Shown in pieces: positions 1 through 8,751 of a stretch of 40,204 nucleotides of DNA. Below the pieces are notes generated by a model that was not told the origin of the DNA, did not search any database, and saw nothing but the letters and a program-made list of their open reading frames with translations. Source of the stretch: Desulfovibrio sp. (lineage in GTDB: Bacteria > Desulfobacterota > Desulfovibrionia > Desulfovibrionales > Desulfovibrionaceae); assembly GCA_031280915.1 (NCBI GenBank), contig JAITGC010000055.1:1-40204 (forward strand), written 5' to 3'. Within the stretch, counting starts at the first letter, position 1. Each line of letters opens with the position of its first letter. Made by a program: the position numbers and the translations under genes.

Positions 1-101
1 ACCTGCAATCTCTTCGGAGCGGAGTCGCTGGAAGAACTCCTGAATCCACGAAGTCGAAAAAATGAAAAATCCTGTTACCTTAGCCTCTTAGGTGGTGCGG
101 C
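1..101. other. Left-edge sequence, no gene assigned
   Basis: No gene can be assigned with confidence. On the minus strand one frame stays open to the window edge and would read ...STSWIQEFFQRLRSEEIAG, so the start of another gene, or the rest of the Sel1-repeat gene after a break, may lie to the left. About 100 bases are too few to decide. Confidence 0.3.
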
Positions 102-272
102 TTAGCCGGACACGATTGACTTTATACCATTTCCATGAAGATAGGCCAGGGCGGCAAATGCTTGAGCAGGTGCATACCAATGCTCTGCTGATCTTATGAA
201 CCAGCGTGTTGCTTCTGAACTATTTTCAAGATATAGGCTTAAACCGCAAAGGAACTGCATGTCTGCTCTCAC
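102..272 (-). pseudogene. Sel1-like repeat protein fragment
   Basis: A short minus-strand frame between two stop codons encodes one recognisable Sel1-like repeat: SEATRWFIRSAEHWYAPAQA followed by FAALAYLHGNGI. It matches the family pattern of an A..WF..AAE segment, then APAQ, then LA.LY..G.G. Sel1 proteins normally carry several such repeats and act as protein-protein scaffolds. Here there is about one, the frame stops at TAA (102-104), and only GTG (272) or ATG (260) can start it, with no convincing ribosome binding site. It is most likely a relic of a longer gene, although a tiny intact protein cannot be excluded. What is seen is the repeat motif; truncation is inferred. Confidence 0.5.
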
Positions 273-344
273 TTGTTCTGCTATTTTATTGATGTTTGCA
301 TAGTATGTTACTGGTAACGTTTATATCATAAAAACTGGGAGCAG

Positions 345-1007
345 TTATGGCGTGAAGCGCCTGATGCCATGTGGATTTATCCATTTTTCCGCAGGAATTT
401 TGTTAAATAGTGACAAAAGCGCATCACGCATACTTTTCCCAGCGTTAAAACCTGGTAGCATTTCATCTAGTCTTTTTCCTATGATATCTAATAGACCAAA
501 TGGAAAATTTTCAACTCTACCGTTAACACCATGCAATAAACAACAATGCTTCATTAAATCTTGTTCAAAATCAGCATATTCATCCCATTTTTTCAGATAA
601 AATCCGTCAGGTGACTTTTTTGAACGATATGTATAATATGGGTCTAGGTAAAGTATATCCCAATGTTCTGCGTCACATGAAACTAATTCATATATATCAA
701 CATTATTCCCGGATATACTAGAAACTGTACTCCCAAGCCGGTGATAGAGGAAAGTAACATCATTCTTGCCTCGCAGGCGTTCCAAGTATATGAACTCTCC
801 AACCACGCTATTTACAGGAATGGGATTATTCCGGTCGCGGCCAAACTGACCTTTAGCGTTTGGAATTTCGTCGCATCCCTCAGATAGCAGGAAAGTGCCG
901 TTTTGGACAAAAGGATCCGACAGTGCTTGCTCCCTTTGTGCTTCCACTGGCTCGTCTATCTGTGGCTTTTTAAATTTTTGTTTTACTTTATTAAATAATC
1001 CAAGCAT
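345..1007 (-). CDS. Unknown 220-residue protein, candidate phase-variable cargo
   Basis: I do not recognise the family. The start is set at ATG 1007 because AAGGA lies about 9 bases upstream; a TTG at 1034 would add nine residues without a better site. The N-terminus is short, basic and amphipathic (LFNKVKQKFKK). The middle is rich in aromatic residues (YLERLR, FLYHRLG, DILYLDPYYTYR) and a C-terminal part contains FPFGLLDIIGKRLDEMLPGF. There is no signal peptide and no clear membrane segment, so it is probably cytosolic. Base composition is much more AT-rich than the housekeeping genes, which suggests horizontal transfer. Its 5' end faces an invertible promoter segment (1091-1242) that now points the other way, and I see no strong fixed promoter between 1008 and 1086. 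Expression is therefore inferred to be off in this orientation, apart from read-through from the recombinase gene. Confidence 0.75.
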   Translation of the reverse strand: MLGLFNKVKQKFKKPQIDEPVEAQREQALSDPFVQNGTFLLSEGCDEIPNAKGQFGRDRNNPIPVNSVVGEFIYLERLRGKNDVTFLYHRLGSTVSSISGNNVDIYELVSCDAEHWDILYLDPYYTYRSKKSPDGFYLKKWDEYADFEQDLMKHCCLLHGVNGRVENFPFGLLDIIGKRLDEMLPGFNAGKSMRDALLSLFNKIPAEKWINPHGIRRFTP

Positions 1008-1058
1008 ATAGGATAATCCTTTGCCATGAAGCAAATGGCGTGGCTTTTCGGATTGATG

Positions 1059-1067
1059 CTATCAAAA
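1059..1067. promoter_or_regulatory. Lone half-site of the recombinase target
   Basis: The 9-mer CTATCAAAA, identical to the arm of both inverted repeats, occurs once more between the left repeat and the unknown gene. The matching TTTTGATAG arm is missing on its other side, so it is a half-site at best. It could be an accessory recombinase contact, a decayed third crossover site, or chance in AT-rich DNA. Confidence 0.3.
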
Positions 1068-1089
1068 CAAATGTTTATAAAACGTAGCC

Positions 1090-1116
1090 ACTATCAAAAA
1101 GTACACCTTTTGATAG
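1090..1116. repeat. Left inverted repeat, serine-invertase crossover site
   Basis: This is a 26-bp site (1091-1116) with arms CTATCAAAA and TTTTGATAG around an asymmetric core AGTACACC, extended to 27 bp by the base at 1090. It is an exact reverse complement of the site at 1217-1243. Locally the dyad extends to 13-bp arms (1087-1099 and 1108-1120). Length and arm sequence resemble the 26-bp hix/gix sites of Hin and Gin invertases. The non-palindromic centre (AC here, GT in the partner) would fix orientation, so inverted sites would yield inversion rather than deletion. Confidence 0.85.
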
Positions 1117-1216
1117 TGGCCCCAAGCGCATTTTTCGTGCGGTGAAACACCTGTTTTTGGCCGATTTTGGCTTGACATATGCGAAATTCCCCTGTACAAT
1201 AGCAAAAAAACGCTGG
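1117..1216. promoter_or_regulatory. Invertible promoter segment, now facing right
   Basis: The 100 bp between the two inverted repeats contain no gene but hold a near-perfect sigma-70 promoter on the plus strand: TTGACA at 1172-1177, a 17-bp spacer, and TACAAT at 1195-1200. Transcription would start near 1207, cross the right repeat and run antisense into the 3' end of the recombinase gene. If inverted, the -10 would lie near 1133-1138 and the promoter would point left at the unknown gene 345-1007. Sequence and geometry are seen directly; switching is inferred. Confidence 0.8.
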
Positions 1217-1243
1217 CTATCAAAAGGTGTACTTTTTGATAGT
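1217..1243. repeat. Right inverted repeat, serine-invertase crossover site
   Basis: Exact reverse complement of the left site, with arms CTATCAAAA and TTTTGATAG and core GGTGTACT. It ends one base before the stop codon of the recombinase gene (1244-1246), so switch and recombinase form one compact unit. Confidence 0.85.
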
Positions 1244-2278
<1,035 letters not shown>

Positions 2279-3127
2279 TTACACGGATTTCATGACTTTT
2301 TCTGGGATTATGAAATGGCTTCTCGACATTTTCGCGGCAAAGGCCGCCGCGCCGAAGCCGTTGTCGATGTTGACCACGGCCACGCCCGGCACACAGGTGC
2401 AGAGCATGGTGGAGAGAGCGGCAAAGCCGCCCGCCCCGACGCCGTAGCCGACGGATGTGGGCACGGCTATCACCGGAGCTCTGACAAGCCCGGCCAGCAC
2501 GCCGGGCAGAGCGCCCTCCATGCCGGCCACGGCGATAATGACCCTGGCTTTGCGCAAAGCTTCAATATGGGGCAGAAGGCGGTGCAGGCCGGCCACTCCC
2601 ACATCGCTTACGAAACCGGCGTCGCAATCCAGAAAAGCCAGAGAGCCGAGCGCCTCCAAGGCCACGGGCATGTCCGACGCTCCGGCGGAAACCACCAGGA
2701 TGTCACCTTGCCCCGGCCAGGGAGCGGAAACGGTCTGAGCCAGGGCCGTAAAGCGGGCGGGCGCGTTAAGCGCGAAAAGGCGGGCCTTCGGCCAGTAGTG
2801 CCCGTCGGAAAAGCGCCTTCGCAGAGCGTCTCCCTGTGCCGGGGTCACACGGCTCGCCAGGGCCGGGCCGTGGCGGGACAGGCCCTCAAGGGCGGCCAAA
2901 AGCATGTCATCGCTTTTGCCCTGGGCAAAGACGACTTCTCCAACGCCTGTGCGCGGTTCGCGCTCCGGGTCAAGGGTGAGGCCCGGAACCTGTTCCGGGA
3001 AGCGGGACGCAAAGCCCGCCAGGGCGGCGCGCACATCGGCGGCGCATACCTGTTCCAGGGCCGCGTCGGGCGCAAGGCGGCCTTTCGCCACCAAGGCGAG
3101 AATATCACGCAAGTCAGTTGTTTCCAT
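2279..3127 (-). CDS. larB: LarB, nickel-pincer cofactor biosynthesis (P2CMN synthase)
   Basis: LarB carboxylates the nicotinate ring of nicotinic acid adenine dinucleotide and hydrolyses its phosphoanhydride, the first step towards the nickel-pincer cofactor of lactate racemase and related enzymes. The 282-residue length is normal. The C-terminal half is a PurE-like domain with the landmarks ILVVSAGASDMPVALEA, DVGVAGLHRLL, VIIAVAGMEGALPGVLAGL, PVIAVPTSVGYGVGAGG and NIDNGFGAA. The N-terminal 100 residues (DLRDILALVAKGRL) match the family's helical start. The ATG at 3127 has no strong ribosome binding site, but upstream frames offer no better start. larC and larE are not in this window. It is divergent from the sigma-54 activator at 3311. 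Client enzymes of the cofactor (LarA-type racemases or epimerases) should be encoded elsewhere. Confidence 0.9.
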   Translation of the reverse strand: METTDLRDILALVAKGRLAPDAALEQVCAADVRAALAGFASRFPEQVPGLTLDPEREPRTGVGEVVFAQGKSDDMLLAALEGLSRHGPALASRVTPAQGDALRRRFSDGHYWPKARLFALNAPARFTALAQTVSAPWPGQGDILVVSAGASDMPVALEALGSLAFLDCDAGFVSDVGVAGLHRLLPHIEALRKARVIIAVAGMEGALPGVLAGLVRAPVIAVPTSVGYGVGAGGFAALSTMLCTCVPGVAVVNIDNGFGAAAFAAKMSRSHFIIPEKVMKSV

Positions 3128-3310
3128 GCAAAAATGGTTTCATATCCGTTTTGTTTTGGCAAGGGGAATCCCCGCTGTCTTTCTCCATTTCCCCTTCTCA
3201 ATATTGAACTGGTCATCGAAGAACAGGGCTGACGCAATAAGATGCGTCTGCCCTGCGGCGAAGAACCGGGGCGGTTGCATTATCCGGCGGGACACGCTAC
3301 AAACGAAGAT

Positions 3311-4750
3311 ATGTCAACGTGCCGTTTGTTGTTCCTCGCGCCGGCATCCGCCGTCACAGCCGTTTTTCCCCTTTTGCGGGACGCGGGCTGCGAAGTCGGC
3401 ATTGCCGAAAACCTCAATGGGGCTTCGGTGTTTATCCGCAAAACCGGGCCGCACGTCATTTTCGCCCGTCCCACGCTGCCCGGCTTCAAGGTGGAGGATT
3501 TGCTTTCCGTAGGTGCTGACGACCCCAATTTTCCGCCGGTGATTGTCATTACGGACAAGGGTGGCCCGCAGGAGGCGGAACGTCTCATGAACCTCGGCGC
3601 GCGCGATTACTGGCTGGAACCCCTGGAGGCCCAGCGCATTCTCGCTCTGACGCGTGAGCCGCGCAAGACGGCGCCGGCTTCTCCCTATTCCGTTCTGGGT
3701 GGGCGGCGACCGCTGTATCCGGAAACCGGGCCGCACATTGTGGGCAATCACCCCGCCATAGCGCGGGTACTGCGCCTCGCCGGGCAGGTGGCCCCATCGC
3801 GGGCCACTGTGCTCGTTACCGGCGAATCCGGCACGGGCAAGGAAATGTTCGCTCGTTACCTGCACACCGCCAGCAACCGTCAGGGCAAATTTGTGGCGGT
3901 CAACTGCGCGGCGTTGCCTGAACACTTGCTGGAAAGCGAGCTTTTCGGACATGAAAAAGGCGCTTTTACCGGGGCTATCGCCCGCAAACTCGGCAGATTC
4001 GAACAGGCCGACGGCGGCACACTGCTGTTGGACGAAATTTCAGAGATGGCTCTTGCCTTGCAAGCCAAGCTGCTGCGTGTTCTGCAGGAAGGGGAAATTG
4101 ACCGCGTCGGCGGGCAGGAGACCATCCGCGTTGACGTGCGCGTGCTCGCCACAACCAACCGCGATCTGGAAGATTGGGTCAGGCAGGGAAAATTCCGTCA
4201 GGATCTCTATTTTCGTCTGAATATAATACCTCTACGCTTGCCGTCCTTGCGCGAACGCGGAGAGGATGTGCTTGAGCTTGCCCGGTTTTTCATGCGTACC
4301 TATGTCCGCGAGTACCGTCTTCCGCATCTGGATTTGGGCGAAGACGCCGTCGCCTGGCTGAAAGAATACGATTTTCCCGGCAATGTCCGCGAGCTGCAAA
4401 ACCTGATGGAGCGAGCTGTGTTGCTGGCCGGGCCGGGGCCTGTTTCGCCGCGTCATTTTTTGCTGGAAAATGAGGAATGGCCGCTTTTTGAAGACGGTAC
4501 GCCATCTCTCGCCGATGCCCCGGAGCAGACCGCCGCGGACACCCCCTCTGGAGCAGGCAATGATGCCGCTTCGTTTTTTTCCGGGCCGGTAATGCCCCTG
4601 CACGAAGTGGAACGCCTCATGATCATCAGGGGGCTGGAGGCCACTTCGGGCAATCGCACTCAGGCCGCGGAACTGCTTGGCATTTCCGTGCGCACTCTGC
4701 GCAACAAGCTCAATGAATATCGCGCCCAGGGCCGCTCCATTGACGATTGA
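3311..4750 (+). CDS. Sigma-54-dependent activator with degenerate receiver
   Basis: A 479-residue NtrC/FlrC-type enhancer-binding protein. The N-terminal 115 residues have receiver-like spacing, but the phospho-acceptor aspartate is replaced by Arg (F-A-R-P near residue 53) and the N-terminal acidic pair is missing, so it should not be phosphorylated. The AAA+ domain follows, with Walker A GESGTGKE near residue 171, the sigma-54 contact loop GAFTGA near 217, a Walker B segment LLLDEISEM, and DFPGNVRELQNL. A C-terminal Fis-type helix-turn-helix (GNRTQAAELLGISVRTLRNK) ends the protein. ATG 3311 is chosen because the receiver fold begins right there; an in-frame ATG at 3242 adds junk-like residues. 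FlrC-like flagellar regulation is possible, but no target genes are nearby, so the regulon is unknown. Confidence 0.88.
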   Translation: MSTCRLLFLAPASAVTAVFPLLRDAGCEVGIAENLNGASVFIRKTGPHVIFARPTLPGFKVEDLLSVGADDPNFPPVIVITDKGGPQEAERLMNLGARDYWLEPLEAQRILALTREPRKTAPASPYSVLGGRRPLYPETGPHIVGNHPAIARVLRLAGQVAPSRATVLVTGESGTGKEMFARYLHTASNRQGKFVAVNCAALPEHLLESELFGHEKGAFTGAIARKLGRFEQADGGTLLLDEISEMALALQAKLLRVLQEGEIDRVGGQETIRVDVRVLATTNRDLEDWVRQGKFRQDLYFRLNIIPLRLPSLRERGEDVLELARFFMRTYVREYRLPHLDLGEDAVAWLKEYDFPGNVRELQNLMERAVLLAGPGPVSPRHFLLENEEWPLFEDGTPSLADAPEQTAADTPSGAGNDAASFFSGPVMPLHEVERLMIIRGLEATSGNRTQAAELLGISVRTLRNKLNEYRAQGRSIDD

Positions 4751-4766
4751 CGGCTGAGAATCCGGA

Positions 4767-4790
4767 ATCGGGGCCGCCGTTTCGGAAGGC
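4767..4790. terminator. Hairpin between convergent genes
   Basis: A GCCGCC...GGCGGC stem with a short loop lies just after the activator's stop codon, in the roughly 100-bp gap before the convergent HD-GYP gene. No clear T-run follows, so it is a weak terminator candidate. Confidence 0.35.
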
Positions 4791-4851
4791 GGCACAGGCT
4801 CTACTTTGGATTGCTCCTGAAAATGGGGGGGATTACTGCGGAAGACGGCCG

Positions 4852-5889
4852 TCAGGCGGGCGTTTCCAGGGCGGCGTCCATATTCGCAAACTGGCCGAAA
4901 TCGCCGGCGGCCAGAGCTGAAAAAAGCATTTTGGTCACCGCCGGATCGTAGCGTTTGTCCCCCGTCAGCTCCTTGGCCGCTTCCAGCATATCCTTGGCCC
5001 CGGCATAGGGCCTTTCGCTGATCATGGCCGAAAACGAATCCGCCACGGCCGCTATGCGTCCCACACGGCTTATTTGCGAATCCCTGAGCTTCTGCGGATA
5101 GCCGGAGCCATCCATGCGTTCATGGTGCTCGTAGCCGGCCCTGAGCAGTTCCTCAAAGGAAACCTCGACTTTCTGCATCAGTTTGACGCCGACGGCGGGG
5201 TGCAGGATGATTTTTTCCCTGTCTTCGCTTTTCAAAGGCCCCCGCTTGTTGACAAGAAACGCGGGAACCTTGCACATACCCACATCGTGCATCAAAAAGG
5301 CCACAGCCATGCGATCCATGTCTTTACGGCGATATTCCGCCACGCCCTGAAGCCAGAGCCACAGGCCGACGGACATGGAATTCACGGCGTGCCGCGCCTG
5401 ATCGTGCTTGCGGAAAAGACGCCGCATGAAGGCGTTGATACGGTGTTTGTCGGTGGAAATGTATTCGGTTGTCACCAGAACATCGCGGTAGAGGGGGTCA
5501 AAAACAGCCTTGACCGGCTGTTCGTGGAACTCCGAACAGCGCATGAGCAGCGCGCGGATGCAGATATCCGCGATTTCGGCTTCTTTGAGGTTCTGATCCT
5601 GAAGAACAAGATCAAGCTGCCTGACGATATGGCGGGAATAGATGTGATGGTCCGTCCTGGAGACAAAAAGGTTGCCTTCTTCACATATGCGGGCGACTTC
5701 CTCCACCTGTTCGTTGCTCAGGCGTGATTCCTTCTTGCAATACGGGGCCAGCACCATGATGTCTTCCCGGAAATAAAACAGATCCACCGGTGGCCGGTAT
5801 TTGGGAAAACTGCCCAGAATTTCACTGCTTATCTGGTAAAATTCGTCATTGATATGCCCCGGTTTGGCGGAATCCGTCGTTTTGACCAT
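4852..5889 (-). CDS. HD-GYP domain protein, probable cyclic-di-GMP phosphodiesterase
   Basis: HD-GYP proteins hydrolyse cyclic di-GMP at a metal centre. In this 345-residue protein the HD motif is MHDVGMCKVPAFLVNK (about residues 199-215) and the GYP signature is HHERMDGSGYP (about 254-265), followed by the usual RIAAVADSFSAM segment. The first 145 residues (FPKYRPPVDLFYF, VARICEEGNLFVSRTDHHIY) are an N-terminal region I do not recognise; there is no signal peptide or membrane segment, so it is cytosolic. Metal and GYP residues look intact, so activity is expected. ATG 5889 has AGGAAC about 8 bases upstream. The gene starts only 30 bp after the pyruvate kinase stop on the same strand, so the two are probably co-transcribed. 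Confidence 0.88.
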   Translation of the reverse strand: MVKTTDSAKPGHINDEFYQISSEILGSFPKYRPPVDLFYFREDIMVLAPYCKKESRLSNEQVEEVARICEEGNLFVSRTDHHIYSRHIVRQLDLVLQDQNLKEAEIADICIRALLMRCSEFHEQPVKAVFDPLYRDVLVTTEYISTDKHRINAFMRRLFRKHDQARHAVNSMSVGLWLWLQGVAEYRRKDMDRMAVAFLMHDVGMCKVPAFLVNKRGPLKSEDREKIILHPAVGVKLMQKVEVSFEELLRAGYEHHERMDGSGYPQKLRDSQISRVGRIAAVADSFSAMISERPYAGAKDMLEAAKELTGDKRYDPAVTKMLFSALAAGDFGQFANMDAALETPA

Positions 5890-5919
5890 GTGGTTGTTCC
5901 TGGCGGGGAAGGGGTTCGG

Positions 5920-7338
5920 TTACTTCCAGTAGAGTTTTACCAGATTGGTGCCGCGCGGCGTTTCCGAAGGCCTGGAAGTCTGGCCGGCCGTGATGACGGC
6001 GCAGTCGTTGGGCGCGAAATCCCGGCTGGTGTTGATAAGCTTCTCCGCCCTGTCGAGATGGCTCAGATCTTCGTCTTCCTTATCTATAAAAACCGGCTCC
6101 ACGCCCCAGACGAAGTTGAGGCTTTTGACCGTAACCGGGTCTGTCGTCAAAGCGTAAATGCGTTGCGGCGGCCGCCGCCCGGAAACCTGCCGCGCCGCCG
6201 CGCCGCTGACGCTGTGGGCCACAATGGCCTTGGCCCGCGCCTTGTCGGCCAACAGGCAGGCCGAATAGGCCAGAAATTCCGGTATGCCCCGGGTAGCGTC
6301 CGGCTCTTCCAGCTTGCGTCGGTCAAAAAGCATCGCTTCGGCCTCATCGGTGATGTTGCGCATATAACGCACTGTCTCCACAGGAAAATTCCCCATGGCC
6401 GTTTCTTCGGAAAGCATCACGCAATCGGCGCCGTCCAGCACGGCATTGGCCACGTCCGTAGTTTCCGCCCGGGTCGGGGCCGGGCTGTTCACCATGGAAA
6501 GCAGCATCTGCGTGGCCACGATCACCGGTTTTGAGGCTCTGTTGCAGGCGCTGATAATACGCTTCTGCAGGGCGGGCAGTTTGGGCAGGGGACATTCCAC
6601 ACCCAGATCGCCGCGCGCTACCATGACTATGTCGGTCTCCGCCAGGATGGAGTCCAGGTTGTCAACCGCGCTCTGCCGCTCCAACTTGACGACCACGGGT
6701 ACCCTGCGTCCGGCGGCGGCTATAAGGCTTTTTGCCTCACGCACGTCGTCGGCTGTCTGCACGTAGGAAATGGCCACTGCATCCACGCCCAAAGCAAGGC
6801 CTTCGGCGAGATCCTTTTTGTCCTTGTCCGTGAGGGCGCGCACTTTTGTGGCTTTGCCTGGCAGGGCCAATCCCTTGCGGGAGGTCACAATGCCGGCGTT
6901 GTCGGCCCTGAGGCAGACAAGGCCGTCGTCGCGCCGCGAACGCACAATAAACTGCAGGCCGCCATCGGCCAGCACCATGCGGTCGCCGGCTACCAGACTC
7001 TCCAGAATGATTTCGTGGTCAAAGGGCAGATATGGCATATCCGCGACGCGCCTGTCCGTGGGGCCGAGAAGGAGGTCCATGCCCTTGCTTACCTGGATGG
7101 ACTTTTCCTCCAGTACGCCGAGGCGTATTTTGGGGCCGGAAAGATCCTGCATGATGGTGATGTGGCGGTTGAGCTCGGTTTCAACATCGCGTATTGATTT
7201 AATGATTTTGACGAAATCTGAAGCCCCTCCGTGGGAAAAATTCAGCCGGAACACGCTCACGCCGGCTTCAACAAGGGCCTTGAGATTTTCTCCGGTGTTG
7301 GAGGCGGGGCCGATTGTGGCGACAATTTTTGTCTTCAT
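5920..7338 (-). CDS. pyk: Pyruvate kinase
   Basis: Pyruvate kinase transfers phosphate from phosphoenolpyruvate to ADP, the last step of glycolysis. The 472 residues contain the family landmarks in order: MKTKIVATIGPAS start, VFRLNFSHG, the catalytic-lysine stretch QDLSGPKIRLG, the B-domain, MVARGDLGVE, PTRAETTDVANAVLDGADC and VMLSEETAMG, then the C-terminal allosteric domain ending in TNLVKLYWK. The start at 7338 is supported by AAGGAAC seven bases upstream and by the family N-terminus; the frame remains open further upstream but the extra residues are not pyruvate-kinase-like. It is the first gene of a likely two-gene unit with the HD-GYP protein. Confidence 0.96.
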   Translation of the reverse strand: MKTKIVATIGPASNTGENLKALVEAGVSVFRLNFSHGGASDFVKIIKSIRDVETELNRHITIMQDLSGPKIRLGVLEEKSIQVSKGMDLLLGPTDRRVADMPYLPFDHEIILESLVAGDRMVLADGGLQFIVRSRRDDGLVCLRADNAGIVTSRKGLALPGKATKVRALTDKDKKDLAEGLALGVDAVAISYVQTADDVREAKSLIAAAGRRVPVVVKLERQSAVDNLDSILAETDIVMVARGDLGVECPLPKLPALQKRIISACNRASKPVIVATQMLLSMVNSPAPTRAETTDVANAVLDGADCVMLSEETAMGNFPVETVRYMRNITDEAEAMLFDRRKLEEPDATRGIPEFLAYSACLLADKARAKAIVAHSVSGAAARQVSGRRPPQRIYALTTDPVTVKSLNFVWGVEPVFIDKEDEDLSHLDRAEKLINTSRDFAPNDCAVITAGQTSRPSETPRGTNLVKLYWK

Positions 7339-7687
7339 GGCTGTTCCTTGGTTGTAACAGGGTGGCGGACAGGCCAGCAATTCATACAATAGTCCTCCTG
7401 AATCGTCAATCGCGCGATGGGAGGGACTTGCGAACATCGGGCTGGACAAGGAGTCCGGCGGGAGTTAAAGTAACACATGCCCCAGGCGTACGCGACATGT
7501 AAAGGGGGTAACAAAAAATTAATGATTGTATGATGGAATATCAGGAAATCATTGACAATTTTCACAAAGACTTCTATCGCCGGACTTCAGGCCGAGGCCC
7601 GCTGACAGAAAGTCCTTATCTCTGCGGGGCGCGGCCCGCGTGTTCCGCCGGTGCGGCACGTTACAGGCGTCGGCTCGCGAACAGGCC
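7339..7687. other. Divergent intergenic region between pyk and the CNNM gene
   Basis: About 350 bases without a supported gene. The centre (7500-7570) is AT-rich and should carry both divergent promoters. A plus-strand candidate is annotated separately; on the minus strand a TACAAT-like -10 near 7525 lacks a well-spaced -35. Confidence 0.5.
7552..7580 (+). promoter_or_regulatory. Candidate sigma-70 promoter for the CNNM gene
   Basis: A consensus -35 TTGACA (7552-7557), a 17-bp spacer and a weaker -10 TATCGC (7575-7580) lie about 100 bases upstream of the CNNM gene. Spacing is ideal, but the -10 is poor. Confidence 0.4.
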
Positions 7688-8734
7688 ATGCTTGCCCTTG
7701 CTCTGATTGTCGCTTTTGCCGTTGCGGTGTCCTTCATCTGCTCCCTTACGGAAGCGGCCCTTTACGCCCTGTCATGGTCGGCCATAGAGCGGATGCGGCG
7801 GGCCGGCAGAAAGGCCGGGGAAATGCTCCACACCCTGCGCGGCAATATAGACAAGCCCATCGCCGCCATACTCACCCTGAACACGGCCGCCAACACCATA
7901 GGGGCCGCCGTTGCCGGCGCGGCTTTTGTCGGTCTCTTCGGCGACGCTCATATGCCGCTTTTCGCCCTTGCCTTTACCCTGCTGGTTCTGTGCCTGGGCG
8001 AAATAGTGCCAAAGACGCTGGGAGTCGCCTACTCCGAGGCGCTGGCGCCGTTTTTGGCCCGTCCGTTGGTTGTCATGGTTAAAATACTCTCGCCGGTTCT
8101 CTGGCTGAGCGGCAGGCTGACAAAGCTTATTGCCCCGCCCGCGAGCGGGCCGAGCATTTCCGAAGACGACATCCGCGCGTTTACGAGTCTCTCCCGCCAG
8201 GCGGGGCAGATCAAAGCCTATGAGGAGCGTTTCATCCGCAATGTGCTCGCTCTGGATCAGAAACGCGTCCGCGAAATCATGACCCCGCGTACCGTGGTGT
8301 TTTCTCTGCCCGACGAGGCCACGGTGGCCGAAGCATATAATGATCCGCGCATTTGGCACTTCAGCCGTATCCCCGTGTATGGCGAGGACAATGAAGACCT
8401 GCTCGGCGTGGTGGAACGCCCCACGCTGGCCCGATGTTTCAGCGGCGGCAAAACCGCCGCCCGGCTTTCCGAGATCATGCATCCCATACATTTTATTCTG
8501 GAAACGCAGACCCTCAATGTTCTGCTGGACAGCCTGCTCAAGGCCAAGGGCCATCTTTTCGCCGTGCTGGACGAATATGGCGGGCTTGCGGGGGTTGTGA
8601 GCCTGGAGGACGTGCTGGAGGAAATCCTGGGCAGAGAGATCATGGATGAAAGCGACCGGGTGGCCGACATGCGGGCCTTGGCCCGGGAGCGGCGCAAGGC
8701 GCTGGCGGCCGGCGGCCGGGAAACGGCGGACTGA
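7688..8734 (+). CDS. CNNM/CBS-domain membrane protein (hemolysin C-like)
   Basis: A 348-residue inner-membrane protein of the CNNM (DUF21) family, whose members are linked to magnesium or divalent-cation transport. The N-terminal 140 residues form the transmembrane domain: helix MLALALIVAFAVAVSFICSL, the family's TEAALYAL segment, the NTAANTIGAAVAGA helix and LCLGEIVPKTLG. A CBS pair follows, with VREIMTPRTVVFSLPD and the second repeat HLFAVLDEYGGLAGVVSLEDVLEEILG. The C-terminal CorC/HlyC domain of longer relatives is absent; the protein ends in a charged tail. ATG 7688 fits the first membrane helix; upstream in-frame residues are not hydrophobic. It converges on the regulator at 8752. Confidence 0.88.
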   Translation: MLALALIVAFAVAVSFICSLTEAALYALSWSAIERMRRAGRKAGEMLHTLRGNIDKPIAAILTLNTAANTIGAAVAGAAFVGLFGDAHMPLFALAFTLLVLCLGEIVPKTLGVAYSEALAPFLARPLVVMVKILSPVLWLSGRLTKLIAPPASGPSISEDDIRAFTSLSRQAGQIKAYEERFIRNVLALDQKRVREIMTPRTVVFSLPDEATVAEAYNDPRIWHFSRIPVYGEDNEDLLGVVERPTLARCFSGGKTAARLSEIMHPIHFILETQTLNVLLDSLLKAKGHLFAVLDEYGGLAGVVSLEDVLEEILGREIMDESDRVADMRALARERRKALAAGGRETAD

Positions 8735-8751
8735 AAAAAAACGCCCGATGT

